This document shows, one piece after another, positions 16,124 to 24,798 of a stretch of 64,000 bases of DNA; the stretch's first letter is position 1; every line of letters begins with the position of its first letter. The translations under genes were made by a program, and so were the position numbers. The stretch is from Clostridium grantii DSM 8605 (lineage in GTDB: Bacteria > Bacillota > Clostridia > Clostridiales > Clostridiaceae). The stretch is taken from NCBI RefSeq assembly GCF_900129965.1, contig NZ_FQXM01000002.1:372001-436000 (forward strand), given 5' to 3'. The notes under the pieces were generated by a model, which did no database searches, was not told the origin of the DNA, and was given only the letters and a program-made list of their open reading frames with translations.

Positions 16124-17500
16124 ATGGAAAAATTTTTTAAGTTAACAGAAAACAGAACTACTATTAAAAGGGAGGTAGCAGGGGGAATAACTACATTTTT
16201 AGCAATGGCGTACATAATTGCTGTAAACGGTATCATACTTAGCGATGCGGGGATGCCAAAAGCGGCTGTCATAACAGCAACTTGCTTAACAGCGGGAATA
16301 ACTACTATCTTAATGGGGCTTATAGCTAATTTGCCATTAGCATTAGCATCTGGAATGGGACTTAATGCATTTTTTGCTTATACTGTATGTATTAAAATGA
16401 ATATTTCTTGGGAAATAGCTCTTACAGCAGTATTTATCGAAGGTATTATTTTTATTATTTTATCATTAACAAAAGCTAGAGAGGCAGTAGCAAATTGTAT
16501 ACCTACTTCTTTAAAACTTGCGGTTACTGCAGGTATTGGATTATTTATAGCTTTTATTGGATTCGTAAGTGCAGGAATTGTTATAACTGATCCAGCTACA
16601 AAAGTAACTATGGGTAATTTTACAGACCCTACTGTTGTTATTACCTTTATTGGTATTTTAGTAATTGTTATATGCCATAAAAAGAATATCAAGGGAGCTA
16701 TTTTAATTGGTATGGTTGTTAGTACTGCTATAGCATGGATTTATGCTGCAATATCACCTGAAAGTGCTGCTAGTTATATGATTTTTAAACCAGAGGGAAC
16801 TCTTTTCGGATTTAGCTCCATAGCGCCCATCGCAGGAAAAATTCAATGGTCTTATATCTTTACACCATCTAAATTATGGTCCATAATGGGTATAGTAATA
16901 ACTTTCTTGTTTGTGGATTTTTTTGATACATTAGGTACTTTAGTTGGAGTAGCTACAAAAGCTGATCTATTCGATAAAGATGGTAAGGTTAAAAATGGAG
17001 GAAAAGCTTTGTTGGTGGATTCTATTGGTACTACAATGGGAGCCATGCTTGGAACTTCTACAGTAACAACCTATGTTGAAAGTGCAGCTGGAGTTGCTGA
17101 AGGAGCAAGAACTGGACTAGCTGCTATTGTCACTGGGGTATTATTCCTTTTAGCTATGTTTTTTTCACCTTTATTTATGGCAATTCCAGGTTGTGCTACT
17201 GCACCGGCTTTAATTATGGTAGGACTATTTATGATAAGTAATGTAGTGAAGATTGACTTTGAAGATTTCACTCAAGGAGTGCCAGCATTTTTAACTATTG
17301 CTTTGATGCCTTTAACTTATAGTATAGGAGATGGACTTTCTATTGGTATACTTTCATATGGATTAATTAATTTCATTTCTAATGTATTAGAAAAGGATAA
17401 AACTAAGAGAAAGAAAGTATCAATAATTATATATATTTTAACTATTTTATTCATAATAAGATTACTTTTTACAGGATTACAGGCTAAAGGAATCATTTAA
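16124..17500 (+). CDS. AzgA-type NCS2 purine permease (hypoxanthine/guanine/adenine)
   Basis: Membrane transporter of 458 residues with 12 or more helices. GMGLNAFFAYTVC and the early block AGGITTFLAMAYIIAVN are signatures of the AzgA-like/PbuG branch that imports adenine, guanine or hypoxanthine with protons. The ATG at 16124 follows a GGAGG site; the open frame extends upstream into a hairpin but has no other good site. It lies 46 bases before adenine deaminase, which points to adenine or hypoxanthine as substrate. No purine riboswitch was found in front of it. Confidence 0.9.
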   Translation: MEKFFKLTENRTTIKREVAGGITTFLAMAYIIAVNGIILSDAGMPKAAVITATCLTAGITTILMGLIANLPLALASGMGLNAFFAYTVCIKMNISWEIALTAVFIEGIIFIILSLTKAREAVANCIPTSLKLAVTAGIGLFIAFIGFVSAGIVITDPATKVTMGNFTDPTVVITFIGILVIVICHKKNIKGAILIGMVVSTAIAWIYAAISPESAASYMIFKPEGTLFGFSSIAPIAGKIQWSYIFTPSKLWSIMGIVITFLFVDFFDTLGTLVGVATKADLFDKDGKVKNGGKALLVDSIGTTMGAMLGTSTVTTYVESAAGVAEGARTGLAAIVTGVLFLLAMFFSPLFMAIPGCATAPALIMVGLFMISNVVKIDFEDFTQGVPAFLTIALMPLTYSIGDGLSIGILSYGLINFISNVLEKDKTKRKKVSIIIYILTILFIIRLLFTGLQAKGII

Positions 17501-17546
17501 GGGTAAAATAAGAAAACTTAAAATTCTAGTAGCAGGAGGGTGCATA

Positions 17547-19271
17547 ATGAAAGTAAGTAAAACAAAAAATTTAATCGAGGTGGCAACAGGTAGAAAAAAA
17601 GCAGATTTAGTTATTGAAAACTGTAATGTTGTCAATGTTTTTTCACAGGAAATCATATATGGGAAATTAGCAATTAGTGATGGAATATTTGTTGGTATTG
17701 GTGATTATGAAGGAGTAAATACAATGGATGGGGAAGGCAAATATATAGTTCCTGGTTTAATTGATTCCCATGTTCATATAGAATCTTCTATGGGATCACC
17801 CTATCAGTTTGCAAGGGCAGTACTTCCAAGAGGTACTACTACTGTAATATCAGATTGCCATGAAATCGCTAATGTAAAAGGACTTGAAGGAATCAAGTAT
17901 ATGATTGAGTCTAGTGAAAATTTACCACTTGATGTGTATATCATGTTACCTTCCTGCGTTCCTGCTACAAAATTCGAAACATCAGGAGCGGTACTAGAAG
18001 CAGAAGATTTAGAAGAACTTATTAAGCATGATAGAGTATTAGGCTTAGGGGAATTAATGAATTATCAAGGTGTTGTATTTACAGATGAAGGAATTATAAA
18101 AAAACTTGAACTAACTGATAAATACCATAAAGTAGTTGATGGTCATGGACCTGTTATAAAAGAAAAGGAGTTAAATGCTTATTCTTTAGCAGGGGTAAAA
18201 ACTGATCACGAATGCATGAACCATAAAGAAGTATTAGATAGATTAAGAAATGGAATTTATATTGCAGTAAGAGAAGGTTCAGCTGCAAAAAATTTATTGG
18301 ATATAGTTGGGACTGTGAATTCTTTTAATGAACGTAGATTTACATTTTGTACTGATGATAGGCATCCTAAAGATATTATTCAGGAAGGGCATATAGATAA
18401 TAACATTAGAATTGCTATAAGAGGGGGAGTTAGTCCCATAACTGCAATTAGAATGGCAACATTAAATTCAGCAGAATGTTATGGACTAAAAAATCTTGGG
18501 GCCATTGCACCAGGGTATATAGCAGATTTTATAATAGTTGATAATTTAACAGATTTTAATGTTTTAAAAACTTTTAAAGAAGGAAAACAAATAAAAGAAG
18601 ATTGGTATAAATATATAAAAGAAGATAAAAACCTATTAAAAGTAGTATCTAATAGTGTAAATATAAAAGAGTTCACTAAGGATGATTTAAAAATAAAATT
18701 GAAATCTGACTTTGCAAAAGTAATTAAAATTGTAGATCATAGTCTTTTTACAGAAAATGTAACAAGAAAAGTTATGAGAGACGAAGATGGTTTTTATGTG
18801 AATTCTGAAACACAAGATATATTACCGATTTATGTAATTGAGAGACATAAAGGAACGGGAAACATTGGTAAGGGCTTAATTGAAGGGTATGGACTGAAAA
18901 ATGGAGCAATTGCCTCTACCATTGCTCATGATTCACATAATTTAGTGATTATAGGAGATAACCCTAGTGATGTTAAACTAGCTGCTGATAAAATAATTGA
19001 AATTGGCGGGGGATTAGTCATTGTAAAAGATGGTAAGGTAAGAGGATGCTTACCTTTGGATATCGCAGGCATAATGTCTAGTGAAGATTTAGAAATTGTA
19101 TCAAAAGGACATGAGGAATTAAATAAAATTGCCACAGATGAATTAAAAATTAACGTAAATATAAATGCTTTCATGACCTTAGCATTTATGGCGTTACCTG
19201 TTATTCCTAAACTTAAAATTACTGATCAAGGGTTGTTTGATGTTGTAAAATTTGAGCATACTGATTTGTAA
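17547..19271 (+). CDS. ade: adenine deaminase
   Basis: Metal-dependent amidohydrolase of 574 residues that converts adenine to hypoxanthine and ammonia. Seen in order: IVPGLIDSHVHIESSM (metal ligands), TTTVISDCHEIANV, TFCTDDRHP, and the Ade-specific carboxy-terminal domain with GYGLKNGAIASTIAHDSHN. Length fits AdeC/YerA-type enzymes. An AGGAGGG site precedes the ATG. Probably cotranscribed with the permease upstream. It would supply hypoxanthine to the hydroxylase operon that follows. Confidence 0.95.
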   Translation: MKVSKTKNLIEVATGRKKADLVIENCNVVNVFSQEIIYGKLAISDGIFVGIGDYEGVNTMDGEGKYIVPGLIDSHVHIESSMGSPYQFARAVLPRGTTTVISDCHEIANVKGLEGIKYMIESSENLPLDVYIMLPSCVPATKFETSGAVLEAEDLEELIKHDRVLGLGELMNYQGVVFTDEGIIKKLELTDKYHKVVDGHGPVIKEKELNAYSLAGVKTDHECMNHKEVLDRLRNGIYIAVREGSAAKNLLDIVGTVNSFNERRFTFCTDDRHPKDIIQEGHIDNNIRIAIRGGVSPITAIRMATLNSAECYGLKNLGAIAPGYIADFIIVDNLTDFNVLKTFKEGKQIKEDWYKYIKEDKNLLKVVSNSVNIKEFTKDDLKIKLKSDFAKVIKIVDHSLFTENVTRKVMRDEDGFYVNSETQDILPIYVIERHKGTGNIGKGLIEGYGLKNGAIASTIAHDSHNLVIIGDNPSDVKLAADKIIEIGGGLVIVKDGKVRGCLPLDIAGIMSSEDLEIVSKGHEELNKIATDELKINVNINAFMTLAFMALPVIPKLKITDQGLFDVVKFEHTDL

Positions 19272-19318
19272 AAGTTTTGTAGGATAAGGGCCAGATAATT
19301 GATTGTGGATAGTGATGA

Positions 19319-19344
19319 AAAGCTTTCGCTTTGGCGAAAGCTTT
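19319..19344 (+). terminator. hairpin after adenine deaminase, probable terminator
   Basis: AAAGCTTTCGC/GCGAAAGCTTT, 11-bp perfect stem with a four-base loop, followed by AATTAAATTT and not a pure T run. It separates ade from the hydroxylase promoter. Confidence 0.6.
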
Positions 19345-19394
19345 AATTAAATTTAAAGAATTAAAAATCACTTTAATAGGTAAAATTAAAAAAA

Positions 19395-19425
19395 TTGCAA
19401 ACTTAAAAAAAAATTGCAAAAAAAT
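19395..19425 (+). promoter_or_regulatory. candidate operator: direct repeats upstream of the hydroxylase promoter
   Basis: Two copies of AAAAAATTGCAAA occur about two helical turns apart just upstream of the -35 box. The first is part of TTGCAAACTTAAAAAA (19395-19410), which matches 15 of 16 bases of a sequence on the minus strand at 36253-36268 in the divergent purine control region. The role is inferred. Confidence 0.45.
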
Positions 19426-19426
19426 A

Positions 19427-19454
19427 TTGACTTACTTCTTCATAATGATATACT
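19427..19454 (+). promoter_or_regulatory. promoter of the three-subunit hydroxylase operon
   Basis: TTGACT (19427-19432) and TATACT (19449-19454), spacer 16. GATATACTAAA is duplicated at 19447-19457 and 19466-19476, across and just after the -10 box, a further possible operator. Confidence 0.65.
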
Positions 19455-19483
19455 AAAATTATGAGGATATACTAAATCTTTAC

Positions 19484-19573
19484 TTAGCACTATAGGATTT
19501 AAGTTAAGAAATTATATTGAATGTAAACGAAAACATTCAGATAAATATAACTTAAAGTTTCATATAGTGTTAA
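19484..19573 (+). promoter_or_regulatory. long structured 5' leader RNA, riboswitch candidate
   Basis: About 90 bases fold into three stacked helices. P1 pairs 19484-19494 with 19563-19573 (11 bp, one G-U), P2 pairs 19498-19506 with 19548-19556 (9 bp, TTTAAGTTA/TAACTTAAA), and P3 pairs 19518-19524 with 19533-19539 (7 bp) under the loop AAACGAAA. Internal loops are asymmetric (GGA against GTTTCA, and an 11 against 8 base A-rich loop). It ends seven bases before the AAGGAG site. It does not show the conserved core of the purine riboswitch, nor any other class I can recognise. Confidence 0.55.
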
Positions 19574-19592
19574 TTATACAAGGAGTGATAAT

Positions 19593-21872
19593 ATGAGTAT
19601 TGGAAAAAGTATTAAAAGAGTTGATGCTTTTGATAAAGTAACTGGGAGAGCTCAGTATACAGATGATTTTCAAATAAATAATTCTCTTGTAGCCAAAATT
19701 ATGCATAGTACAATCGCTAATGGGCGAGTTAAAAGTATTGATATTTCAGAGGCGGTTAAGTTAAAAGGTGTTATCAAAATTATAACTTGCTTTGATGTTC
19801 CTGATATTAAATTTCCAACAGCGGGACATCCATATTCTTTAGATCCTTCTCATGCAGATATTGCAGATAGAAAATTATTGAATGAAAGAGTTAGATATTA
19901 TGGAGATGATATTGCTGCCGTAGTTGCAAAGGATAGTGTAAGTGCAGAAAGAGCAATAAAGCTTATAAAAGTTGAATATGAGGAATATAAGCCATTAACT
20001 TCAGTTGAAGCTGCTTTGAATGAAAGTGAAACTCCTATTCATGAAGAATATCCTGATAATATTCTTGCTCATACAAGTTATGAAATTGGAGATTATGAAA
20101 AAGCTATCCAAGAAGAAAATCTTATTTTTTTCCAAGGAGAATATGAAACATCACCGGTAAAACATTGCCATATTGAAAATCCTATTTCCTATGCTTATGC
20201 AGAAGGTTCAAGAATTACTGTTGTATCATCAACACAGATTCCACATATTGCAAGAAGAGTAATTGGCCAAGCCCTTGGAATTGAATGGGGTAAAGTTAAA
20301 GTAATTAAACCTTATATAGGTGGTGGATTTGGTAATAAGCAAGACGTTTTATATGAACCACTTAATGCATATTTGAGCCTAGCAGTTGGGGGAAGATGTG
20401 TTAAACTTGATATTTCAAGGGAAGAAGACTTTGTGAGTACTCGTGTTCGTACTGCAATGAAATTTAAAATTGAAACTTATGTAAGACCAAATGGACGTTT
20501 TGTTGCAAGAAAATTAGTTTTATATGGTAATAAAGGAGCTTATGCATCTCATGGGCATAGCATGGTAAGCAAAGCTGGACATGCATTTAAGCAAACATAT
20601 AATGATGAAGTTGCAACTAAAGCTGATATGTATTCAGTATTTACAAATTTACCAGCCTCTGGTGCTATGCGTGGATATGGTATTCCACAGTTTGCTTTTG
20701 CAATTGAATCTCATATTGAAGATATAGCAAAAGAACTGAAAATAGATTCCATTGAGATAAGAAAAATCAATTCTATGAAACTAGGATTTGTTGATAATCA
20801 AATTAAATGTAATAGTAATGGACTTGAAGAATGTATTGAAAAAGGGAAAAAGTATGTTGATTGGGATAATAAAATAAAAGAATATAAGAATCAAACAGGA
20901 CCAGTAAGAAAAGGTGTTGGGATGTCTATATTTAGTTATGCAACAGGGGTTTATCCAATATCTTTAGAAACTGCTGCTTGTAGAATTGTATTGAATCAAG
21001 ATGGTTCCGTTCAAGTTCAAATGGGTGCTACTGAAATAGGACAAGGTGCAGATACTGTATTTGCTCAAATGGTATCAGAAATTCTTGATATACCAGTAGA
21101 AGATGTGCATATGATATCTACGCAAGATACTGATATTACACCTTTTGATACTGGAGCTTATGCATCTAGACAATCTTATGTATCAGGCATGGCTGCTAAA
21201 AAAGCGGCAATTGAAGTAAAAGAAAAAATATTAGAACATTCGAATTTCATGTTAAAATTACCGGTGGGTAATCTTGAACTTAAAGATAAAAATATAATAA
21301 ATAAAGAAACTGGTGAGATTTTAGCTTCACTTAAAGAGGTGGCTACTCATGCACTTTACAATAAAGAAACATCAGTTCATATAACAGCTGATGTAACCAA
21401 TCAATGTAAATCAAATACTTTCTCCTTTGGGGTATGTTTTGTAGAGGTTGAAGTTGATATTCCTATTGGGAAAATTAATATTAATAAAGTAATTAATGTT
21501 CATGATTGTGGTAAGGTACTTAACCCACAAATGGCTGCAGCACAGGTACATGGTGGTATGAGTATGAGTTTAGGTTTCGGATTAAGTGAACAACTATTGT
21601 TTGATGAAAAAACAGGAAAACCCCTTAATAATAACTTGCTTGATTACAAACTTCCAAGCATTATGGACACACCACATTTGGAAGCACAATTTGTAGAAAC
21701 TTTTGATGTATCAGGACCTTTTGGAAATAAAGCATTGGGAGAACCACCAGCTATTCCTGTTGCACCTGCAATAAGAAATGCTGTACTTAATGCCACAGGG
21801 GTTAAGTTTAATGTTACTCCAATAACACCACAAAGATTAATAGAAAAATTCAAAGAAAAGAAATTAATTTAA
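19593..21872 (+). CDS. xanthine dehydrogenase family, molybdenum-binding subunit
   Basis: Large subunit (759 residues) of a molybdopterin hydroxylase of the xanthine oxidase family, which hydroxylates purine carbons using water. The a/b hammerhead domain (about 10-115) is followed by the molybdenum-binding domain, with IGGGFGNKQD, SGAMRGYG, ATEIGQGADTVFAQMV and the catalytic glutamate in KALGEPPAIPV. FAD and FeS subunits follow in the same operon. Substrate (hypoxanthine or xanthine) is inferred from the flanking deaminases. Clostridial homologues can carry a labile selenium at molybdenum, which cannot be read from the sequence. The start has an AAGGAG site. Confidence 0.92.
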   Translation: MSIGKSIKRVDAFDKVTGRAQYTDDFQINNSLVAKIMHSTIANGRVKSIDISEAVKLKGVIKIITCFDVPDIKFPTAGHPYSLDPSHADIADRKLLNERVRYYGDDIAAVVAKDSVSAERAIKLIKVEYEEYKPLTSVEAALNESETPIHEEYPDNILAHTSYEIGDYEKAIQEENLIFFQGEYETSPVKHCHIENPISYAYAEGSRITVVSSTQIPHIARRVIGQALGIEWGKVKVIKPYIGGGFGNKQDVLYEPLNAYLSLAVGGRCVKLDISREEDFVSTRVRTAMKFKIETYVRPNGRFVARKLVLYGNKGAYASHGHSMVSKAGHAFKQTYNDEVATKADMYSVFTNLPASGAMRGYGIPQFAFAIESHIEDIAKELKIDSIEIRKINSMKLGFVDNQIKCNSNGLEECIEKGKKYVDWDNKIKEYKNQTGPVRKGVGMSIFSYATGVYPISLETAACRIVLNQDGSVQVQMGATEIGQGADTVFAQMVSEILDIPVEDVHMISTQDTDITPFDTGAYASRQSYVSGMAAKKAAIEVKEKILEHSNFMLKLPVGNLELKDKNIINKETGEILASLKEVATHALYNKETSVHITADVTNQCKSNTFSFGVCFVEVEVDIPIGKININKVINVHDCGKVLNPQMAAAQVHGGMSMSLGFGLSEQLLFDEKTGKPLNNNLLDYKLPSIMDTPHLEAQFVETFDVSGPFGNKALGEPPAIPVAPAIRNAVLNATGVKFNVTPITPQRLIEKFKEKKLI

Positions 21873-21891
21873 ATAATGAGGTGAAATATAA

Positions 21892-22779
21892 ATGTATGAT
21901 ATTGAAAAGCTTTATCAAGCAACTTCAGTTGAAGATGCAATAAAACATCTTGTAGATGACCCAAAAGCAGTGGTTATTGCAGGGGGAAGTGATGTACTTA
22001 TAAGCATTCGTCATGGAAAACTTGCTGGATGCTCCCTTGTAAGTATTTATGGATTAAATGAATTAAGAGGAGTTTCTATGCTAGAAAATGGGACTATAAA
22101 AATAGGACCAGTTACAAGTTTTTCTCATATCACAAAAGATCCTATTATTCAAAAATATATTCCTGTTTTGGGTGAAGCTGTGGATGAAATAGGCGGACCA
22201 CAGATAAGAAATATTGGAACTATAGGAGGAAATATTTCAAATGGGGTTACAAGTGCTGATAGTGCTTCTACACTTTTCGCTTTGAATGCTGAAGTGGAAA
22301 TAACAGGGCCTAGTGAAAAAAAGGTTATCCCTATTTCAGAATATTATACAGGTCCAGGGAGAGTATGTTTGAAAAATGGTGAGTTGCTTACAGCTATATA
22401 TATAACAAAAGATAATTATGAAAATTTTTCAGGTAATTATATTAAATATGCTATGCGTAATGCAATGGATATAGCAACTTTAGGATGCTCTGTATCTTGT
22501 AAACTTAACCAAGAAAAAAATATTATTGAAGATGTTCATATCGCTTTTGGTGTGGCAGGGCCTGTTCCTATGAGATGTTTTAAAGCGGAAGAAGCTATAA
22601 AAGGAAAATTAATTACTGAGGAAATGTTTAACACTTTTAGTTCAATAGTACTTACAGAAGTAAACCCTCGTTCATCTTGGCGTGCATCTAAAGAACTACG
22701 TCTTCAGCTTGTAGAAGAATTAAGTAAAAGATGTTTAAAGGAAGCAATAAAAAAATCAGGAGGGATAATTAATGGCTAA
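21892..22779 (+). CDS. xanthine dehydrogenase family, FAD-binding subunit
   Basis: FAD subunit of 295 residues that passes electrons from the FeS clusters to an acceptor such as NAD. The FAD-binding motifs VIAGGSDVLISIRHGK (about 30-45) and IGGPQIRNIGTIGGNISNGV (about 102-121) are clear, followed by the CO-dehydrogenase-flavoprotein C-terminal domain. It starts 19 bases after the large subunit with GAGGTGA, and its stop overlaps the start of the FeS subunit. Confidence 0.93.
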   Translation: MYDIEKLYQATSVEDAIKHLVDDPKAVVIAGGSDVLISIRHGKLAGCSLVSIYGLNELRGVSMLENGTIKIGPVTSFSHITKDPIIQKYIPVLGEAVDEIGGPQIRNIGTIGGNISNGVTSADSASTLFALNAEVEITGPSEKKVIPISEYYTGPGRVCLKNGELLTAIYITKDNYENFSGNYIKYAMRNAMDIATLGCSVSCKLNQEKNIIEDVHIAFGVAGPVPMRCFKAEEAIKGKLITEEMFNTFSSIVLTEVNPRSSWRASKELRLQLVEELSKRCLKEAIKKSGGIING

Positions 22780-23257
22780 CGTAATTTTAAATTGTACTAT
22801 AAATGGAGAAGAAAAACAGGTTATGATAGACGATAGAGAGTCACTTGCTGATGTACTTCGAAATAAATTTCAATTATTAAGTGTAAAAAAAGGCTGTGAA
22901 GTTGGGGAATGTGGAGCTTGTACTGTGCTTATCGATGATGAAGCATTTGATTCTTGTATTTATCTTGCAGTTTGGGCAGAAGGTAAAAAAATTCGTACAA
23001 CTGAAGGTTTGATGGATGAGGAAGGAAATATTTCAGATATTCAAAAATCATTTATTGATGAGGGAGCTGTTCAATGCGGTTTCTGTACTTGCGGTTTCGT
23101 AATGTCTTCTATACCAGTATTAGAAGATGATAAAAAATATAAAACTGAAGAAATTAAAAAGAAACTTTCAGGTAATTTTTGTAGATGCACTGGATATGAA
23201 AATATATTAAGTGCTGTAGAAAAAGTTAAAAATAAAGATAGTGAAAGTGATATCTGA
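22772..23257 (+). CDS. xanthine dehydrogenase family, 2Fe-2S subunit
   Basis: Small subunit of 161 residues with two 2Fe-2S clusters. The plant-ferredoxin-type cluster is in GCEVGECGACTVLIDD with the fourth cysteine in DSCIY. The second, helical cluster uses CGFCTCGFVM and NFCRCTGYENI. It overlaps the FAD subunit by 8 bases and has AGGAGG in the end of that gene, so synthesis is coupled. Gene order Mo-FAD-FeS is complete for a three-subunit enzyme. Confidence 0.95.
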   Translation: MANVILNCTINGEEKQVMIDDRESLADVLRNKFQLLSVKKGCEVGECGACTVLIDDEAFDSCIYLAVWAEGKKIRTTEGLMDEEGNISDIQKSFIDEGAVQCGFCTCGFVMSSIPVLEDDKKYKTEEIKKKLSGNFCRCTGYENILSAVEKVKNKDSESDI

Positions 23258-23289
23258 TAGCTGTTATATAGAAAGACAGGAGGAATATT

Positions 23290-24615
23290 ATGACTTTACT
23301 TAAAATTTCAAATGGAACAATTGTAACTATGAATGAAACAAGAGAAATACTCAAGGGTGATATATTAATAGAAAATGATAGAATAATTGAAATTTCTCCA
23401 CACATTGAAAAAAAAGTTGATGAAGAAATTGATGCTAAAGGAAAAGTGATTATCCCGGGTTTAATACAAACCCACGTTCACTTAACACAATCACTTTTCC
23501 GAGGAATGGCAGATGATTTGGAATTGATGGATTGGCTAAGAAAAAGAATATGGCCTCTAGAAAGTTACCATACTGAAGAATCCAACTATTTATCTGCCCA
23601 GCTAGGTATTGCTGAACTTATTAAAGGTGGAACTACTTCAATAATTAGTATGGAAACTGTAAATCATACAGAAGCAGTTTTCAATGCAATATATGGAAGC
23701 GGTTTCAGAAGTATTACAGGTAAATGTATGATGGACTATGGAATAGGTGTGCCAGCAGGTTTGATGGAGAACACTGATGAATCAATAAAAGAAAGTGTAA
23801 GATTATTAAAAAAGTGGCATAACAAAGATAATAAAAGAATCAAATATGCTTTTACCCCTAGATTTGTAGTATCTTGTACTGAAAATCTATTGCTTCAAGT
23901 AAAAGATTTAGCTGAAGAATATGGGGTTATGATTCATACACATGCATCTGAAAATCAAGGAGAGATAGATTTAGTTTACAAAGATAGAGGTATGAGAAAC
24001 ATTAAATATTTAAACAAATTAGGACTAACAGGGAAAAATCTAATTTTAGCTCATTGTATATGGCTAGATAGTGAAGAAATGAAGATTTTAGCAGATACAG
24101 GAACAAAAATAGCTCATTGCCCAAATTCAAATTTAAAATTAGCTTCAGGCATAGCACCAATTCCAGAATTACTAGACTTAGGAGCTAATGTATCTTTAGC
24201 AGCAGATGGAGCTCCTTGTAATAACAATTTAGATATGTTTAGAGAAATGAGGAGTTCAACATTAATTCAAAAAGCAAGGTTATTAGACCCAACAGTTATG
24301 CCGGCTAGTAAGGTTTTTGAATTAGCAACACTTGCAGGCGCAAAGGCTATGGGCATGGAAAAGGAACTTGGTAGTGTTGAAGTTGGTAAGAAAGCTGATA
24401 TTGTAATAATGGATTTGAATAACATTTATAATAGTCCTTGTGATGAAGGAGATTTGATATCAAAACTAGTATATTCAGCTTCCAGCCGTGATGTTGAATC
24501 TACTATTATTGATGGTAAAATAGTTATGAAAAACAAAATTTTGCTCACATTGAATGAAACTTCTATAATTGAAGATGCTAACAGACTCATAAAGAAAAAT
24601 ATGAATAAAATATAG
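23290..24615 (+). CDS. amidohydrolase, probable guanine deaminase
   Basis: Metal-dependent deaminase of 441 residues in the ATZ/TRZ-SsnA branch of the amidohydrolase superfamily. Metal and catalytic blocks: IQTHVHLTQSLFRG (about 57-70), IHTHASENQGE, LAHCIWLDSEE, and LAADGAPCNNNLDM. The family includes guanine, 8-oxoguanine, 5'-deoxyadenosine and S-adenosylhomocysteine deaminases. Position as the last gene of a xanthine dehydrogenase operon argues for guanine to xanthine. AGGAGGAAT precedes the ATG, 32 bases after the FeS subunit. A strong terminator follows. Confidence 0.75.
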   Translation: MTLLKISNGTIVTMNETREILKGDILIENDRIIEISPHIEKKVDEEIDAKGKVIIPGLIQTHVHLTQSLFRGMADDLELMDWLRKRIWPLESYHTEESNYLSAQLGIAELIKGGTTSIISMETVNHTEAVFNAIYGSGFRSITGKCMMDYGIGVPAGLMENTDESIKESVRLLKKWHNKDNKRIKYAFTPRFVVSCTENLLLQVKDLAEEYGVMIHTHASENQGEIDLVYKDRGMRNIKYLNKLGLTGKNLILAHCIWLDSEEMKILADTGTKIAHCPNSNLKLASGIAPIPELLDLGANVSLAADGAPCNNNLDMFREMRSSTLIQKARLLDPTVMPASKVFELATLAGAKAMGMEKELGSVEVGKKADIVIMDLNNIYNSPCDEGDLISKLVYSASSRDVESTIIDGKIVMKNKILLTLNETSIIEDANRLIKKNMNKI

Positions 24616-24646
24616 TAAATAAAAAGTATCATTTAACATTATAAAT

Positions 24647-24690
24647 AAGAGGATAAAAAATAGTTTAAAACTATTTTTTATCCTCTTTAA
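24647..24690 (+). terminator. strong terminator of the hydroxylase operon
   Basis: Near-perfect inverted repeat of about 18-20 bp (24647-24666 with 24668-24687), apex around AGTTTAAAACT. Its core is the same as that of the terminator at 28226-28267. Confidence 0.9.
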
Positions 24691-24798
24691 TTTCCAAATT
24701 TAATATTAAGAAAGATGAAACATACTGAATTTAATGAAAAGATTTTGAAGGTGACTTTAGCCACAAAAGTGGTAATGGAAATAACGGAACTAACAATA

